NCBI GenBank assembly: GCA_052289195.1
Contig: DAWAJD010000020.1
Span: forward strand, 1 to 42,049
DNA: 42,049 nucleotides
Direction: 5' to 3'
From: UBA4644 sp900555855
Lineage (GTDB): Bacteria > Bacillota > Clostridia > Oscillospirales > Butyricicoccaceae
The notes below the pieces were generated by a model. It was not told where the DNA came from. It made no database searches and was given only the letters and a program-made list of their open reading frames with translations. Made by a program: the position numbers and the translations under genes. Below are positions 31,090 through 40,912 of the stretch, in pieces; the first letter of the stretch is position 1; every line of letters starts with the position of its first letter.

Positions 31090-31950
31090 ATGGAATGTCT
31101 CATCATCTCCGGCATGAGCGGCGCCGGTAAGAGCCTTGCGGCGGATGTTTTGGAGGATATCGGCTATTACTGCATCGATAATATGCCGGTGAAGCTGATC
31201 CCGCAGTTTACCGAGCTGTTCGGCAGCCTGGACGGGGAAAACAAAAAAGCCGCCTTCGTGGTGGATGTGCGGGGCGGGGGCGATTATTCCTATCTGTTCC
31301 GCACGCTGGAGGAGCTTTCCCGGGCGGGAAACAGCTGCCATGTGCTGTTTTTGGACTGCGCCGATGAGACGCTCATCAACCGGCAGAAGGCCAGCCGCCG
31401 CCGGCATCCTCTGGATATGGACGGCAGAGGGCTGGAGGCCGCCATCCGGCAGGAGCGGGAGCTGATGGAGCCGGTGCGCCGCAAGGCGGACTATGTGATC
31501 GACACCACGGCCCTTTCTGCCGCCGGGCTGAAAAACCGGCTCTTCCGCCTGTTTGGCGACGGGGGCGAGGGCGGGATGATGACGGTCTCCGTCTGCACCT
31601 TCGGCTATAAATACGGCATCCCCCGGGAAGCGGATCTGGTCTTTGATGTGCGCTTTTTGAAGAACCCCTATTATCAGCAGGCGCTGCGCCCCCAGACCGG
31701 GCTGGACCAGCCGGTCTACGACTATGTTTTTACCGACCCCAACGCGGAGGTCTTCGTGGCAAAGACAACCGACCTGCTGCGCTTTCTCCTGCCGCTTTAT
31801 GTTAAGGAGGGCAAGACCTCGCTGGTGATTGCCGTGGGCTGTACCGGCGGCCGGCATCGTTCCGTGACCATTGGCCGACGCCTTCATCAAGAATTGCTGC
31901 AGGCGGGCATTGGTGCGACGCTGCTGAACCGGGATGTGGAGAAGGGCTGA
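31090..31950 (+). CDS. rapZ: RapZ/YvcJ family nucleotide-binding protein
   Basis: A 286-residue P-loop protein. Walker A is 'GMSGAGKS' (8-15), Walker B is in 'AAFVVDVRGG', and the C-terminal domain has the conserved 'AVGCTGGRHRSVTIG'. In E. coli RapZ is an RNase adaptor controlling glmS through small RNAs; the Gram-positive homologue YvcJ binds and hydrolyses nucleotides with a less clear role. It begins the rapZ-yvcK-whiA trio conserved in Gram-positive bacteria and ends 3 bases before yvcK. Confidence 0.95.
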   Translation: MECLIISGMSGAGKSLAADVLEDIGYYCIDNMPVKLIPQFTELFGSLDGENKKAAFVVDVRGGGDYSYLFRTLEELSRAGNSCHVLFLDCADETLINRQKASRRRHPLDMDGRGLEAAIRQERELMEPVRRKADYVIDTTALSAAGLKNRLFRLFGDGGEGGMMTVSVCTFGYKYGIPREADLVFDVRFLKNPYYQQALRPQTGLDQPVYDYVFTDPNAEVFVAKTTDLLRFLLPLYVKEGKTSLVIAVGCTGGRHRSVTIGRRLHQELLQAGIGATLLNRDVEKG

Positions 31951-31953
31951 GCC

Positions 31954-33042
31954 ATGGAGCAAAAGGAGATCGCGGCCTGGCGCGCCGCCCCCTATGACGC
32001 CATTCCGGAGCGGCTGCTCCGGGGGGCAAGGGCTTCGGGCCGGAAGGTTGCGGCCATCGGCGGCGGGACGGGGCTTTCCACGCTGCTGCTGGGCCTGAAG
32101 GAATATACGGAAAACATCACGGCCATCGTCACCGTCACCGACGACGGCGGCTCCTCCGGCAAGCTCCGCCGGGAGTTTGGGATGCTCCCGCCGGGGGATA
32201 TCCGCAACTGCATTCTGGCGCTGGCCAACACCAACACCATGATGACCCAGCTGCTGAACTATCGCTTTCCCTCCGGCAGTCTGGCGGGGCAGAGCTTCGG
32301 CAATCTGTTTCTGCTGGCGCTGAACAATATCTGCGGCTCCTTTGAGGAGGCCGTTGCCGATATGAACCAGATTTTGGCCGTCACCGGGCAGGTCCTGCCG
32401 GTGTGTACGCAAAACGCCGCGCTGGAGGCCATCTTTGCCGATGGGAGCCGGGTGGTGGGGGAGACGGCCATCACCTCCGCCAAAAAGGACAAAAATCTGG
32501 ACATCCGCTCCATCCGCCTGCTGCCGGAGGACACGCAGGCGCTGCCCCAGGCCCTGCAGGCCATCCGGGAAGCGGAGCTGATCGTCCTCGGCCCCGGGAG
32601 CCTTTATACCAGCATCATCCCCAACCTTCTGGTGGGGGGCGTGGCGGAGGCGCTGCGGCAGTCGCCGGCGCTGAAGCTCTATGTTTTGAATGTGATGACC
32701 CAGGACGGCGAGACGGAGCATTATTCCGCGGCGGATCATGCCCGGGCCATCCTGAAACACAACGGCTGTATTGATGTTTGCCTTTACAACACCCAGGAGA
32801 TCCCGGACAAGCTGGCGGCCCGGTATATGCCCGAGGGCAGCGAGCCGCTGCGCCCGGTGCCGGAGGAATTTCGCCGGCTGGGCATCCGTCTGTTTGGCGG
32901 AGATATGCTTTCGCGCAACGGGCAGCTGGCCCGGCACGACCCGCTGCGGCTGGCCTATAATGTGATGCTGACGGCGGAGACCTTTGCCCATCGGGAGGGC
33001 GTTTTGGGAGAATATGACCGGCTGCTGCTGCGGCAGCGCTGA
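31954..33042 (+). CDS. yvcK: YvcK/CofD-like protein (gluconeogenesis factor)
   Basis: A 362-residue CofD-like Rossmann protein with 'VAAIGGGTGLSTLLLGLKEY', 'IVTVTDDGGSSGKLRREFG', 'PPGDIRNCILALA' and 'GPGSLYTSIIPNLLV'. In B. subtilis YvcK binds UDP-GlcNAc and is needed for growth and morphology on gluconeogenic carbon sources. It is the middle gene of the rapZ-yvcK-whiA trio. There is a short N-terminal extension of about 30 residues before the first conserved strand. Confidence 0.95.
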   Translation: MEQKEIAAWRAAPYDAIPERLLRGARASGRKVAAIGGGTGLSTLLLGLKEYTENITAIVTVTDDGGSSGKLRREFGMLPPGDIRNCILALANTNTMMTQLLNYRFPSGSLAGQSFGNLFLLALNNICGSFEEAVADMNQILAVTGQVLPVCTQNAALEAIFADGSRVVGETAITSAKKDKNLDIRSIRLLPEDTQALPQALQAIREAELIVLGPGSLYTSIIPNLLVGGVAEALRQSPALKLYVLNVMTQDGETEHYSAADHARAILKHNGCIDVCLYNTQEIPDKLAARYMPEGSEPLRPVPEEFRRLGIRLFGGDMLSRNGQLARHDPLRLAYNVMLTAETFAHREGVLGEYDRLLLRQR

Positions 33043-33071
33043 CCGCCGGCACAGGAAAGGAGAGAGGAACC

Positions 33072-33947
33072 GTGTCGTTCACCACAGACATCAAGCAGGA
33101 GCTCTGCCGGATCACCGACGATCCGGACGCCGCGCTGGCGGAATGCCTCGGCATGCTGCTGTTTGCGGGCCAGCTGAACCGGCAGCGCCTTCGGCTGCAG
33201 GCGGAAATGCCCGCGGTGCGCCGCCGGGTGCAGCAGCTGATGCGCCAATGCTTTGGCATCACGCCGGAGGAGCTGGACAATACCCTCTATCTTTCCGAGC
33301 CGGAGCAGCTGGGGCGGATCTTTTCCGTCTATGGCTACGAGAGCCAGAACGCCCTGCCGCTGAACCGGGCCGTGGTGGAGGAGGAGGACTGTAAAAATGC
33401 GTTTCTGCGGGGCGCCTTTCTTACCGGGGGCTATGTCTCCGCCTCAGCAAAGGGCTATCATCTGGAGCTGGTGACGGCGCATTATTCCATCTCCCGCCAG
33501 GTCAGCGCCCTGCTGAACGATCTGGAGCTGCCCGCCGGGCAGACCATGCGCCGGGGGAACTATGTGCTCTATTATAAGGACAGCGCCGCCATCGAGGATT
33601 TTCTCTCTGCCTGCGGGGCCACCGGCGCGGCCATGACGCTGATGCTCAAAAAGGTGGAGCGGGCCATGAACAGTCAGATCAACCGGACGGTGAACTGCGA
33701 GACGGCCAATGTGGCCCGGACGGTGAGCGCCTTTCTCAAGCAGTCGGAGGCCATCCGCCGTCTGCAGGAGAGCGGCCGGCTGGAAACGCTTTCCCGGCCC
33801 CTGCAGCAGGCGGCGCAGCTTCGGCTGCAATACCCGGAATATTCCCTGCAGGAGCTTTGCGCCGCCAGCGAAGAGCCCATTTCCAAGCCCGGCATGAGCA
33901 ACCGGCTGCGCCGTCTGGTGCAGCTCAGCGAGGAGGAGCCAAAATGA
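33072..33947 (+). CDS. whiA: DNA-binding protein WhiA
   Basis: A 291-residue WhiA with an N-terminal LAGLIDADG-like fold (about 1-180, including 'LRGAFLTGGYVS') and a C-terminal helix-turn-helix (about 225-285, 'SLQELCAAS...SKPGMSNRLRRL'). WhiA controls sporulation genes in Streptomyces and affects division and chromosome segregation in Bacillus. The start is GTG at 33072, preceded by 'aaaggagagagg'. Its stop overlaps the dnaE start by 4 bases (ATGA). Confidence 0.96.
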   Translation: MSFTTDIKQELCRITDDPDAALAECLGMLLFAGQLNRQRLRLQAEMPAVRRRVQQLMRQCFGITPEELDNTLYLSEPEQLGRIFSVYGYESQNALPLNRAVVEEEDCKNAFLRGAFLTGGYVSASAKGYHLELVTAHYSISRQVSALLNDLELPAGQTMRRGNYVLYYKDSAAIEDFLSACGATGAAMTLMLKKVERAMNSQINRTVNCETANVARTVSAFLKQSEAIRRLQESGRLETLSRPLQQAAQLRLQYPEYSLQELCAASEEPISKPGMSNRLRRLVQLSEEEPK

Positions 33948-36900
33948 CCCCATTTGTCAATCTGCATTTACATACGGAATACAGCCTTTTGGACGGCGCC
34001 TGCCGCATCGACGCGCTGATGGAGCGGCTCAAGGAGCTGGGGCAGACGGCCTGCGCCATCACGGACCACGGTGTCATGTATGGCTGCGTGGATTTTTACA
34101 AGGCGGCAAAAAAGGCCGGCATCAAGCCCATCATCGGCTGCGAGCTTTATGTGGCGCCGCGGACGCGCTTCGACCGGGTCTATGAGCTGGATTCCGACGC
34201 CTTCCATCTGGTTCTCCTGTGCAAAAGCATGGAGGGCTACCGGCACCTGATCAAGCTCTGCTCCGCCGGCTTTACCGAGGGGTTTTACAACAAGCCCCGG
34301 GTGGACTGGGACCTGCTGCAGCAGCATCATGAGGGGCTGGTGTGTCTTTCCGCCTGTCTGGCGGGGCAGGTGCAGCAGCTGCTGCTCCACGGCAATTACG
34401 CGGCGGCAAAGGAATGCGCCCTGCGGTATGACGCGCTGTTTGGCCGGGGGAATTATTATCTGGAGCTGCAGGACCACGGCATCCCGGAGCAGAAGCAGGT
34501 GAATGCGGGCCTTCTGGACATCCATCGGGAGACGGGAATCCCCCTGGTCTGCACCAACGACTGCCATTACCTCCGCCGGGAGGACGCGGAGATGCACGAT
34601 GTGCTCTTGTGCATCCAGACGGGCAAGACGCTGGAGGATCAGAACCGGCTGAAGTTTCAGGGGACGGAGTTTTATGTAAAATCCGGCGACGAGATGGCGC
34701 AGCTTTTTCCGGAAGCCCCGGAAGCGCTGGAAAACACCTGCCGCATCGCGGAGATGTGTCAGATGGACTTCGTCTTCGGCAAATATCATCTGCCGGCCTT
34801 TCAGCTACCGGCAGGGGAGACCGACGCCCGGCACTATATGGAGCGCCTCTGCTGGGAGGGCTTTCAGCAGCGCTATCCTGACGGGCCGGAGGATTATCGG
34901 GCGCGGCTGCGCTATGAGCTGGACATGATCGCCCGGATGGGCTTTGTGGAATACTTCCTGATCGTGGGGGATTTTGTCAACTACGCTAAGCGTCAGGGCA
35001 TCCCCGTGGGGCCGGGCCGCGGCTCCGGCGCAGGCAGCATGGCGGCCTACTGTATGCGGATCACGGATGTGGACCCCATGCGGTACAATCTGTATTTTGA
35101 GCGTTTTATCAATCCGGAGCGGGTCAGCATGCCCGACTTCGATATCGACTTCTGCCCCCGCCGGCGGCAGGAGGTCATCGACTATGTTACGGAGAAATAC
35201 GGCAAGGACCATGTGGCCCAGATCGTCACCTTCGGCACCATGGCCGCCCGGGCGGTGGTCCGGGATGTGGGCCGGGTCATGAGCATGCCCTATGCCGAGG
35301 TGGACATGGTGGCAAAGCTGGTGCCCCAGGAGCTGAAAATGACGCTGGAAAAGGCGCTGAAGGTCTCGCCGGAGCTGAAGCGCTATTATGACGACGATCC
35401 CCGGGTGAAAAACCTGCTGGATATGGCCCGGAAGATCGAGGGCATGCCCCGCAACTGCTCCACCCATGCGGCGGGCGTGATCATTGCCGCCGCGCCGGTG
35501 GACGAATATGTCCCCCTGTCCCGAAGCGATCAGGGCGTGGTCTGCCAGTATGTGATGACCACGCTGGAGGAGCTGGGCCTTTTGAAGATGGACTTTCTGG
35601 GCCTGCGCAACCTGACCGTTTTGGACGACGCCCGGAAAATGATCCTGGCAGACGGCGGACAGCTGGACTGGGAGCATCTGGATTATGACGATCCCGCCGT
35701 TTTCGAGATGCTGGGCAAGGGGCAGACCTCCGGCGTGTTCCAGATGGAAAGCTCCGGCATGACGGATGTGGCCGTGCGCCTGAAGCCCAGGAGCATCGAG
35801 GATGTCACCGCCATCATCGCCCTGTTCCGTCCCGGCCCCATGCAGTATATCGACGATTATATCCGCTGCAGCAAGAATCCCTCCGCCGTGCATTATGCCC
35901 ATCCGCTGCTGGCGAAGGTCCTTTCCGTCACCTATGGCTGCATCGTCTATCAGGAGCAGGTGATGGAGATCTTCCGTCTGCTGGCGGGCTACAGTCTGGG
36001 CAAGGCGGATATGGTCCGCCGGGCCATGTCCAAAAAGAAGATGGATGTTTTGAAGGCGGAGCGGGAAAGCTTCGTCCGCGGCAATCCGGCGGAGGGGATC
36101 TGCGGCTGCGCCGCCAACGGCGTTCCGGAGGAGGTCGCCAACGGGATCTTTGACCAGCTGCTGGATTTTGCAAACTATGCCTTCAACAAGGCCCATGCCG
36201 TCTGCTACGCGGTGGTGGCCTATCAGACGGCTTATCTGAAATATCATTATCCCAAGGAATACATGGCCGCCCTGCTGACCTCGGTTTTGGGGCAAAACGG
36301 CAAGGTGGCGGAATATATCGAGCAGTGCCGCGGTCTGGGCGTCACCGTCCTGCCGCCGGACATCAACGAATCCCGGGCGGATTTTTCCGTGGCGGGCGAC
36401 AACATCCGGTTCGGCCTGGGCTCGGTGAAAAATGTGGGCGTTGGCTTCATCGACGAGCTGGTGCGGGAGCGGGAGAAGGGCGGACGCTTCGTCTCCTTTC
36501 AGGATTTCTGCCAGCGGATGAGCGCCGGCGACCTGAACAAGCGGGTCCTGGAGAGCCTGATCCGCTGCGGCGCCTTTGACAGCCTGGGCGCAAAGCGCGC
36601 GGCGCTGCTGCGGGTCTATGAATCCGTCCTTGACAGCGCCGCCGCCGACAGCAAGCGCAATCTGGAGGGGCAGATGGATCTCTTCGGCCAGCTGCAAAGC
36701 ACCTTCCAGCCGGTCCTGCAGCTGCCGGAGGTGGAGGAGTTTTCCCGCCGGGAGCTGCTGGCCATGGAGCGGGAGACCTGCGGGCTCTATCTTTCCGGCC
36801 ATCCCATGGAGGAGCTGCGGCCGCTGGCCCGGGAGGTCAATGCGATCCCTGTGGGCAAGCTGTTTCAGGCGGTGGCCTCCGGGGAGGACCCTTATCTGCA

Positions 36901-37495
36901 GGACGGAAAGTTCGTCACGGTGGCGGGCATGGTGGCTTCGCTGAAATTCAAGCTGACGAAGAAGCAGACCCAGATGGCCTATGTAACGCTGGAGGACGCC
37001 TCCGGCAGCATGGAGCTGATGGTCTTTGAAAAGGCGCTGACCGCCGGCGCGCCCTGGCTCCAGCAGGATGCGGCCATCATCGCCTATGGCCGGATCTCCG
37101 CCCGGGAGGACGAGGATCCCAAGCTCATGGTGGACGAGGTCTATCCCCTGAACGAGCAGTATGCCTTCCGCTACGGCGAGATCCGTCTGTCGCAAAAAAA
37201 CCGCCGGCAGGCCCAGCGGCCGCAGGCCGCGGCCTTTGAGGAAGCACCGGCGCAGGAACCGCCGGCCGGCGCCGGGGAGAGCGGCAGGACCCTCTGGATC
37301 AAAATGAGCTCCCTGCTGGACGCCCGGATGGATCCGGTGCAGCAGGCCCTGCGGGCCTTCCCGGGAAAGGACCGGGCGGTGATCTATGTTCTGGATCAGA
37401 AAAAGCGGATGGCCTGGAAGACAGGCGTCGACGGGGCGGCCGCGCTGCAGAGCCTTGCGCCCACGCTGGGCGGCCACAACCTGGTATTGAAATAG
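33944..37495 (+). CDS. dnaE: DNA polymerase III subunit alpha (DnaE type)
   Basis: A 1183-residue replicative polymerase. The PHP domain comes first ('FVNLHLHTEYSLLDGACR', 'ITDHGVMYG'). The polymerase core follows with 'GPGRGSGAGSMAAY' and the catalytic aspartates in 'MPDFDIDFC'. Next come 'GVFQMESSGM' and 'RRAMSKKK', helix-hairpin-helix sequence, and an OB-fold at about 970-1050 ('FVTVAGMVASLKFKLTKK'). The order without an inserted exonuclease marks DnaE and not PolC. The start at 33944 overlaps the whiA stop, with 'gaggag' upstream; a longer open frame would lie within whiA. pcrA follows 20 bases later. Confidence 0.97.
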   Translation: MTPFVNLHLHTEYSLLDGACRIDALMERLKELGQTACAITDHGVMYGCVDFYKAAKKAGIKPIIGCELYVAPRTRFDRVYELDSDAFHLVLLCKSMEGYRHLIKLCSAGFTEGFYNKPRVDWDLLQQHHEGLVCLSACLAGQVQQLLLHGNYAAAKECALRYDALFGRGNYYLELQDHGIPEQKQVNAGLLDIHRETGIPLVCTNDCHYLRREDAEMHDVLLCIQTGKTLEDQNRLKFQGTEFYVKSGDEMAQLFPEAPEALENTCRIAEMCQMDFVFGKYHLPAFQLPAGETDARHYMERLCWEGFQQRYPDGPEDYRARLRYELDMIARMGFVEYFLIVGDFVNYAKRQGIPVGPGRGSGAGSMAAYCMRITDVDPMRYNLYFERFINPERVSMPDFDIDFCPRRRQEVIDYVTEKYGKDHVAQIVTFGTMAARAVVRDVGRVMSMPYAEVDMVAKLVPQELKMTLEKALKVSPELKRYYDDDPRVKNLLDMARKIEGMPRNCSTHAAGVIIAAAPVDEYVPLSRSDQGVVCQYVMTTLEELGLLKMDFLGLRNLTVLDDARKMILADGGQLDWEHLDYDDPAVFEMLGKGQTSGVFQMESSGMTDVAVRLKPRSIEDVTAIIALFRPGPMQYIDDYIRCSKNPSAVHYAHPLLAKVLSVTYGCIVYQEQVMEIFRLLAGYSLGKADMVRRAMSKKKMDVLKAERESFVRGNPAEGICGCAANGVPEEVANGIFDQLLDFANYAFNKAHAVCYAVVAYQTAYLKYHYPKEYMAALLTSVLGQNGKVAEYIEQCRGLGVTVLPPDINESRADFSVAGDNIRFGLGSVKNVGVGFIDELVREREKGGRFVSFQDFCQRMSAGDLNKRVLESLIRCGAFDSLGAKRAALLRVYESVLDSAAADSKRNLEGQMDLFGQLQSTFQPVLQLPEVEEFSRRELLAMERETCGLYLSGHPMEELRPLAREVNAIPVGKLFQAVASGEDPYLQDGKFVTVAGMVASLKFKLTKKQTQMAYVTLEDASGSMELMVFEKALTAGAPWLQQDAAIIAYGRISAREDEDPKLMVDEVYPLNEQYAFRYGEIRLSQKNRRQAQRPQAAAFEEAPAQEPPAGAGESGRTLWIKMSSLLDARMDPVQQALRAFPGKDRAVIYVLDQKKRMAWKTGVDGAAALQSLAPTLGGHNLVLK

Positions 37496-37515
37496 AAAAC
37501 AGAGGATAAAGCAAC

Positions 37516-39906
37516 ATGGATGATTTTGACCTGCGCTATACCGCCCTGCGGCGGACCGTGATCGAAAATGAATATGCCCGGCTCAACGAGATGCAGCGAA
37601 AGGCCGTTTTGAAGACGGAGGGGCCGCTGCTGCTGCTGGCGGGCGCCGGCTCCGGCAAGACCACCGTCCTGATCAACCGGATGATCCATCTGCTGCGCTT
37701 CGGCGCAGGATATGAGGCGGAGCTTGCGCCGGACTGGGCCGGCGACGAGGCCCTTGCGGAGCTGGCCGCGCTGGTGGACGATCCTGCCGCGCTGCCGCCC
37801 GAGGAGGTCTCCCGGCTTTGCGCCGTGGATCCGCCCAAGCCCTGGGAGATCATCGCCATCACCTTCACCAACAAGGCGGCGAACGAGCTGCGCTCCCGGC
37901 TGGAGGTGGCCTGCGGCGCGCAGGGGCAGGACATCTGGGCCCACACCTTCCATACGGCCTGCACCCGCATCCTGCGGCGCAATATTGACCGGCTGGGCTA
38001 TGGAAGCGCCTTTACCATTTATGATGAGGACGATAAAAAGCGGCTGGTCACCGCCGTGATCCGGGACATGGGCTTTGATGAAAAGCATTTTGACCCCAAG
38101 GGCGTCATGGGCCAGATCTCCCGCGCCAAGGAAAATCTGCTCACGCCGGAGGACTATGCCGATCAGGCCGGGGACGACCATTACCGTAAGACCGTGGCCC
38201 GCATTTATGCGGAATATCAAAAGCGCTGCCGCAGCGCCGCTGCGCTGGATTTTGACGATATTATTTTCCGGACGGTGGAGCTGCTGCAGACCTGCGACGA
38301 TGTGCGGGAATACTATCAGCGGAAGTTCCGCTATGTGCTGGTGGACGAATATCAGGACACCAACCACGCCCAGTATGTGCTCTGCTCGCTGCTGGCCGGC
38401 GGCTGGCGCAATTTCTGCGTGGTGGGCGACGACGACCAGAGCATCTATAAGTTCCGCGGCGCCACCATTGAAAACATCCTTGCCTTTGAAAAGCAGTATC
38501 CCGACGCCGTCACCATCCGGCTGGAGCAGAATTACCGTTCCACCGGCAATATCCTCAGCGCCGCCAACCATGTGATCGCCTGCAACCGGGGCCGCAAGGG
38601 CAAGACCCTCTGGACCCAGAACGAGACCGGCGAGAAGATCCATTTTTATCAGGCGGAAAATCAGGAGGAGGAGGCCCACTATATCGCCCGGACCATCGCC
38701 GCGGCCCACGCTGCCGGCGAGCCCCTGAAGAGCTTCACCATCCTTTACCGGAACAATGCGCTGAGCAACTTTCTGCAGACCTGCTTTGTTCGCTCCGGCA
38801 TCCCCTTTGTGGTGGTGCGGGGCCGGTCCTTTCTGGACTCCATGGAGATCCGGGATATGCGGGCCTATCTGGAGGTCATCCACAACCCCGGCGACAGCGT
38901 GCGCCTGCGGCGGATCATCAACAATCCCGCCCGAAAGATCGGCCTGAAGACCATGGAGCTTGTGGCGCAGCTGGCGGAGCAGCAGCGGAAGACGGAGTTT
39001 GAGATCATCCGTCAGGCGGGGCAATATCCTGCCCTGGCCCGCAGCAGCGGCCCGCTGGAGAAGTTTGCCGCCATGATCGACGGTCTGCGGGCGCTGGAAA
39101 AGGAGGTCCCGCTGGCGGAGCTGTATCAGGCGCTGCTGGAGCGCTCCGGTTATCTGGCGGCGCTGGAGATGCAAGGCACCGACGAGGCCCGCGGACGCAT
39201 CGAAAACATTCAGGAGCTGCGCTCCAACATCGCGGACTATTGCCAGCGGATGGAGAGCGGGGAAGGGACGCCCTCGCTGGAGGGCTTTTTGGAGGAGCTC
39301 AGCCTGATCTCCGATGTGGATCAGTATGACGAAAACGCCGATACCGTCACCATGATGACCATGCACAGCGCCAAGGGCCTGGAATTTCCGCAGGTTTTCA
39401 TCGTGGGGGCGGAGGAAGGGCTTTTTCCCTCCTACCGGGCCATGGAAAACGAGGAGGAGATGGAGGAGGAGCGCCGGCTCTGCTATGTGGCCATGACCCG
39501 GGCCAAGCGCTCGCTGACCATCACCTGCTCCCAGCGGCGTATGCTCTACGGCCAGACCACCTATGGCCGGCCCTCCCGCTTCGTTGCGGAGATCCCGGAG
39601 GAGCTGGTGGAGCAGGTCTCCCGTTCCGGCTCCGGCAGAGACATGGGCTCGGCCCTGCGGCAGGCCAGCCAGCAGCGCCAGCTCCAGCTGAAGCAGCGGA
39701 TCCGGGCGGAAAGCTATCAGCCACAGCCTGCGGCAGATCTGGATTTCAAGCCGGGGATGCAGGTATTGCACAAGGCCTTTGGCCCCGGACGGATCCTGGA
39801 GACCACGCCCATGGGCGGCGACCTGCTGCTGAATATCCGCTTTGAAAAGGCCGGGGACAAGCTGATGATGGCAAAAACGGCCTCCCGGTTTATGAAGAAG
39901 CTCTGA
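37516..39906 (+). CDS. pcrA: UvrD/PcrA family superfamily 1 DNA helicase
   Basis: A 796-residue 3'-5' helicase for repair and replication-fork clearance. Motifs in order are Walker A 'AGAGSGKT', Ia 'AITFTNKAANELR', II 'DEYQDTN', III 'VGDDDQSIYKFRGA', IV 'QNYRST', V 'TMHSAKGLEF' and VI 'YVAMTRAKRSL'. A C-terminal Tudor-like module ('FKPGMQVLHKAFGPGRILE') follows, as in PcrA of Bacillus, where it contacts RNA polymerase. An extra acidic loop of about 40 residues lies between motifs I and Ia (residues about 62-112). The ribosome-binding site is weak. Confidence 0.96.
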   Translation: MDDFDLRYTALRRTVIENEYARLNEMQRKAVLKTEGPLLLLAGAGSGKTTVLINRMIHLLRFGAGYEAELAPDWAGDEALAELAALVDDPAALPPEEVSRLCAVDPPKPWEIIAITFTNKAANELRSRLEVACGAQGQDIWAHTFHTACTRILRRNIDRLGYGSAFTIYDEDDKKRLVTAVIRDMGFDEKHFDPKGVMGQISRAKENLLTPEDYADQAGDDHYRKTVARIYAEYQKRCRSAAALDFDDIIFRTVELLQTCDDVREYYQRKFRYVLVDEYQDTNHAQYVLCSLLAGGWRNFCVVGDDDQSIYKFRGATIENILAFEKQYPDAVTIRLEQNYRSTGNILSAANHVIACNRGRKGKTLWTQNETGEKIHFYQAENQEEEAHYIARTIAAAHAAGEPLKSFTILYRNNALSNFLQTCFVRSGIPFVVVRGRSFLDSMEIRDMRAYLEVIHNPGDSVRLRRIINNPARKIGLKTMELVAQLAEQQRKTEFEIIRQAGQYPALARSSGPLEKFAAMIDGLRALEKEVPLAELYQALLERSGYLAALEMQGTDEARGRIENIQELRSNIADYCQRMESGEGTPSLEGFLEELSLISDVDQYDENADTVTMMTMHSAKGLEFPQVFIVGAEEGLFPSYRAMENEEEMEEERRLCYVAMTRAKRSLTITCSQRRMLYGQTTYGRPSRFVAEIPEELVEQVSRSGSGRDMGSALRQASQQRQLQLKQRIRAESYQPQPAADLDFKPGMQVLHKAFGPGRILETTPMGGDLLLNIRFEKAGDKLMMAKTASRFMKKL

Positions 39907-40015
39907 GAAGCTTTACCCGCTTTTTACAAAAACAGGCTTTCTTCTTTGACAAAAAAGCGGTATGATAAGATCGAGATAAGAAAAGAAGAAGGAAAGAGAA
40001 AGGAACAAGCACTTT

Positions 40016-40807
40016 ATGGAAGAGCTGAGAAAGAAAAAAGGCATTATCTGCGATATGGACGGCGTCATCTACCACGGAAACAAGCTTTTGCCCGGGGTAA
40101 AGGAGTTTGTGGACTGGCTCTATCGGGAAAAAAAGAATTTCCTGTTTTTGACCAATTCCTCCGAGCGTTCCCCCAAGGAGCTGCAGCAGAAGCTCAAGCG
40201 CATGGGGCTGGAGGTGGACGAAAGCCATTTTTACACCAGCGCACTGGCCACGGCCCGGTTCATCCGGAATCAGGCCCCCGGCTGCAGCGCTTATGTCATC
40301 GGCGGCGCGGGTCTGATCATGGCGCTGCATGACGAGGGCATTACCATGAATGATGTAGACCCGGATTATGTGATCATCGGCGAAGGCAACACCTATAATT
40401 ACGAAAATATTCTGAAGGCTGTCCGGCTGGTGATGCGCGGCGCGCGCCTGATCGGTACCAACAGTGACCTTACCGGCCCCTCGGAGGATGGGATCATTCC
40501 CGCCTGCCGGGCTATGATCGCCCCCATTGAAATGGCCACTGGCCAGACCGCCTATTTCGTGGGCAAGCCCAATCCGCTGATGATGCGCACGGGGCTGAAG
40601 ATCCTGGGCGTCCATTCTGAGGAGGCCGTCATGATCGGCGACCGGATGGATACGGATATGGTGGCGGGCATTGAGACCGGTTTGGACACCGTTTTGGTGT
40701 TGTCTGGCGTGACGGACAAGAACGATATCAAAAAGTTCCCCTACCGGCCTCGGCTGGTGCTGAACGGCGTGGGAGATATCCCGCCCGCAGCGGCGGAAAA
40801 CGCCTGA
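40016..40807 (+). CDS. HAD-superfamily IIA phosphatase, NagD-like (second copy)
   Basis: A 263-residue HAD-IIA protein. Motif I is 'CDMDGVIYHG' (D13 and D15), motif II 'LTNSSE', the motif III lysine is in 'VGKPNPLM', and motif IV 'MIGDRMDTDMVAG'. It resembles NagD more closely than the copy at 5348, which has 'DMDGTIYLDD'. The substrate is probably a small phosphorylated metabolite. The ribosome-binding site lies in 'gaaaggaacaagc'. Upstream, a perfect TTGACA at 39946-39951 has no well-spaced -10 (TAAGAT at only 14 bp). Confidence 0.92.
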   Translation: MEELRKKKGIICDMDGVIYHGNKLLPGVKEFVDWLYREKKNFLFLTNSSERSPKELQQKLKRMGLEVDESHFYTSALATARFIRNQAPGCSAYVIGGAGLIMALHDEGITMNDVDPDYVIIGEGNTYNYENILKAVRLVMRGARLIGTNSDLTGPSEDGIIPACRAMIAPIEMATGQTAYFVGKPNPLMMRTGLKILGVHSEEAVMIGDRMDTDMVAGIETGLDTVLVLSGVTDKNDIKKFPYRPRLVLNGVGDIPPAAAENA

Positions 40808-40859
40808 TCCCCCGGGAAGCCCCGCCTTTGAAAGATTGAAAGATCAGATCATCGCATGG

Positions 40860-40886
40860 AAAAAGCCCGGCGCTTTTGCGCCGGGC
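40860..40886 (-). terminator. Terminator of the NhaC-type gene (possibly bidirectional)
   Basis: A 9-bp perfect stem 'gcccggcgc' / 'gcgccgggc' with loop TTTT. On the minus strand it is followed by TTTTT. The plus side has only a poor T tract. Confidence 0.85.
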
Positions 40887-40912
40887 CTTGCTATTTGTGT
40901 TTGGATCAGGGA

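Noticed and set aside
34805..39771. Long minus-strand frames opposite dnaE (890 codons) and pcrA (791 codons).
   Set aside because: These are shadows of strongly coding plus-strand genes with complete motif sets; no ribosome-binding site or recognisable domain.
39946..39974. TTGACA before the second HAD gene as a complete promoter.
   Set aside because: Candidate -10 elements lie 9 bp (TATGAT) or 14 bp (TAAGAT) away, too close for a standard promoter; left unannotated.
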